From positions 1-64,000 of the forward strand of contig JBHENC010000010.1 of NCBI GenBank assembly GCA_046262295.1: 64,000 nt of DNA, read 5' to 3'. The notes beneath the pieces are model-generated. The model did not search any database, was not told the DNA's origin, and saw nothing but the letters and a program-made list of their open reading frames with translations. The position numbers were made by a program, and so were the translations under genes. This document shows positions 62,241 to 64,000 of the stretch, piece by piece. The DNA comes from JBHENC01 sp046262295. GTDB taxonomy: Bacteria; Acidobacteriota; Blastocatellia; Pyrinomonadales; Pyrinomonadaceae. Position 1 is the stretch's first letter, and each line of letters begins with the position of its first letter.

Positions 62241-64000
62241 ATGCAGGCTCTCTGGCAGGACGTTCGGTATGGTTTGCGAATGCTGCTCAAGCACAAAGGC
62301 TTCGCGGCGGTGGCAATTATTTCGCTGGGCTTAGGCATCGGCGCGAACACCACCATTTTCAGCGTGGTCAACGCCCTGCTCCTTAAATCGCTGCCCTACC
62401 ATGATCCCGAGCGCATCATCCTCGTCTGGGGCGCGCCTGCACAGGGAAATCATCGCAATCAAGTGTCGGCCACCGACGTTGCGGATTGGCGAACGCAGAA
62501 CAGCGTTTTTGAAGAGATAGCGACGTACTCGAATTGGGGCGCGATTTTTTCAGGCGCGGGCGGGGAGCCGGAACGCATACCGGGAATGCAGGTCGGCGAC
62601 GGTTACTTCAGAGTGTTGAAGTCTGCGCCGTTGCTGGGGCGCGTCTTTACGCCGGAAGAACAGGAAGACGGCAAAGACTTCGTGATCGTTTTGAGCTACG
62701 GCTTATGGCAGCGTCGCTTCGGCGGCGATCCGAACGTCGTCGGCAAAACAATATCACTTAGTAGCAAACCTTACACGATTGTCGGAGTGATGCCCGCAGA
62801 CTTCTCCTCGCTTCCTTCCACCTTGATTGATCCGCAAGCTGAATATTACAGGCCTGTTGCCGAGAAGTACGACGAGAAGGAGCGCAGCTCGCGTCATCTG
62901 CGAGCCATCGCGCGCCTTAAGACCGGCGTCTCGCTCGCACAAGCTCAATCTGAAATGAATGTCATTGCCGGGCGGCTGGCGCAGGGGCATCCGGCGGACA
63001 ACACAGGCTACGGCGTGCGTCTGGTTTCTCTCGGCGAAGACACCGTCGGCAGCTTGCGCCCGACTTTGCTCGCGCTGTTCGGGGCGGTCGTTTTCGTGCT
63101 GCTTATCGCGTGCGCGAACGTCGGCAATCTGTTGCTCACACGCACGGCTGCGCGCCACAAAGAGATTGCCATTCGCGCCGCGCTGGGGGCAGGACGATTT
63201 CGCTTGATGCGGCAACTTCTGACCGAGAGCGTATTGCTGGCAATGATCGGCGGTGGCCTAGGGCTGATGCTCGCGCTATGGGGAACGAGTTTTGTCGAAT
63301 CAATCGGCTCACACGTCACTCCTTTATTGAGCGGCATCGAGATGGACAATCGCGTGCTCGGCTTCACCTTTGTCATTTCCATTGTGACGGGGATTTTCTT
63401 CGGGCTGGCCCCGGCCTTGCGCGTCACCAAGCCGGAGTTAAGCGAATCTCTCAAGGAAGGCAATCGAAGTTCGGGCGCAGGCTCAAGCCGCAGTCGCTTG
63501 CGCGGCGCACTCGTCGTATCGGAGATTGCGATGGCGCTCGTGTTGCTCGTGTGCGCCGGACTCCTGCTGAAAAGCGTGATGCGACTGCGCGATGTCAGCC
63601 CCGGTTTCAATCCCGAAAATCTGTTAACGATGAACGTCGCTTTGCCGAGCGCAAGGTATCCGAAGCCGCATGATTGGATCGGTTTCTACAACAATCTCAT
63701 CGCGCGCGTTGAATCGCTGCCGGGAGTTCAAGCCGCAGGCGTCACGAGCGTGCTGCCCTTGAGCAGTAATTTCGATGGCAGAGGTCTCGCCGTTGAAGAT
63801 CATCCGAAACCGCGCGGCGAAGAGATCAGCGTTGATTTATACACCACGACTCCCGGTTATCAGCGCGCGATGTCCATTGCGACTCTGAAAGGCCGCGCGT
63901 TGAGCGAACAAGACACGGAGACTTCGCTGCCGGTTGCGCTCATCAACGAAACGATGGCGAAAGAGTTGTGGGCGCATGAAGACCCTCTTGGCAAACGAAT
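62241..64000 (+). CDS. ABC transporter permease, ADOP family (third copy, cut by window end)
   Basis: The ATG at 62241 has an AAGGAGG site and encodes MQALWQDVRYGLRMLLKHKG, then a MacB-type core (SYGLWQRRFGGDPNVVGKTI) and ACANVGNLLLTRTAARHKEI. The frame stays open to the last base, so the C-terminal third is outside the window. It lies 33 bases after the second copy. Sequence differs more from copies one and two than they do from each other in the periplasmic part. Confidence 0.9.
   Translation, partial: MQALWQDVRYGLRMLLKHKGFAAVAIISLGLGIGANTTIFSVVNALLLKSLPYHDPERIILVWGAPAQGNHRNQVSATDVADWRTQNSVFEEIATYSNWGAIFSGAGGEPERIPGMQVGDGYFRVLKSAPLLGRVFTPEEQEDGKDFVIVLSYGLWQRRFGGDPNVVGKTISLSSKPYTIVGVMPADFSSLPSTLIDPQAEYYRPVAEKYDEKERSSRHLRAIARLKTGVSLAQAQSEMNVIAGRLAQGHPADNTGYGVRLVSLGEDTVGSLRPTLLALFGAVVFVLLIACANVGNLLLTRTAARHKEIAIRAALGAGRFRLMRQLLTESVLLAMIGGGLGLMLALWGTSFVESIGSHVTPLLSGIEMDNRVLGFTFVISIVTGIFFGLAPALRVTKPELSESLKEGNRSSGAGSSRSRLRGALVVSEIAMALVLLVCAGLLLKSVMRLRDVSPGFNPENLLTMNVALPSARYPKPHDWIGFYNNLIARVESLPGVQAAGVTSVLPLSSNFDGRGLAVEDHPKPRGEEISVDLYTTTPGYQRAMSIATLKGRALSEQDTETSLPVALINETMAKELWAHEDPLGKR

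Noticed and set aside
1..64000. tRNA or rRNA genes, insertion sequences and CRISPR arrays
   Set aside because: Intergenic regions were read for tRNA T-loop words and for transposase motifs; none was found.

Overview
The window looks like a chromosomal segment of an Acidobacteriota bacterium, probably of the class Blastocatellia. The basis is the gene content: three tandem orphan MacB/FtsX-type permeases of the acidobacterial duplicated permease (ADOP) family with no ATPase beside them, a GWxTD-domain protein, a decayed S8 protease with GDG-type C-terminal repeats, and a diderm envelope set (TamA/TamB, a SurA-like chaperone, Tat, DsbA-like proteins). The assignment is inferred from family distribution; no 16S rRNA or tRNA gene was found. 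Most of the sequence is moderately GC-rich. AT-richer accessory patches lie at about 20.5-21.7, 26.7-29.0 and 48.4-49.7 kb. A run of ten Ns at 450-459 interrupts the first gene.

Layout. 0.4-9.6 kb: an envelope operon of tamB, a BamA/TamA-family Omp85 protein and a SurA-like chaperone. 9.7-19.9 kb: housekeeping genes (patatin lipase, bifunctional PBP, acpS, pgeF-like, DsbD N-domain protein, rlmN, secreted DinB-like protein, nadB, nfi). 20.3-29 kb: a small secreted peptide, an unrecognised secreted protein, a GWxTD protein, tatC and tatA/B, a VOC protein, and a two-piece secreted protein split at an A8 run. 29-37.6 kb: a cobalamin-type binding protein, an ATP-dependent DNA ligase, then two paralogous TPR regulators on opposite strands around a 78-residue secreted peptide gene and a 1 kb structured non-coding stretch. 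37.8-48.4 kb: a SurA-N/DsbA fusion, a fatty acid desaturase, a two-component system, a zinc-ribbon protein, infA, a glycine-rich RRM protein, an S8 protease pseudogene, a ChaN-like protein, ubiX-like and an aldehyde dehydrogenase. 48.4-50.3 kb: an accessory island with a GIY-YIG protein, a RelBE-like pair, an orphan DUF433 protein and an antitoxin whose toxin has an in-frame amber codon. 50.4-56.1 kb: a partner-switching signalling cluster (STAS protein, anti-sigma kinase, two SpoIIE phosphatases). 56.1-64 kb: a FitAB/VapBC-like pair and three ADOP permeases, the last cut by the window edge.

The most unusual part is 31.8-37.6 kb. Two close TPR-Fis regulators (one ending in a receiver domain, one carrying an AAA+ domain without an intact GAFTGA loop) share a TTGCA-N8-TGCAA dyad in their leaders and flank a short exported peptide with a hydrophobic C-terminus. 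The arrangement resembles peptide-sensing TPR regulators of Gram-positive bacteria (RRNPP type). That link is inference only.
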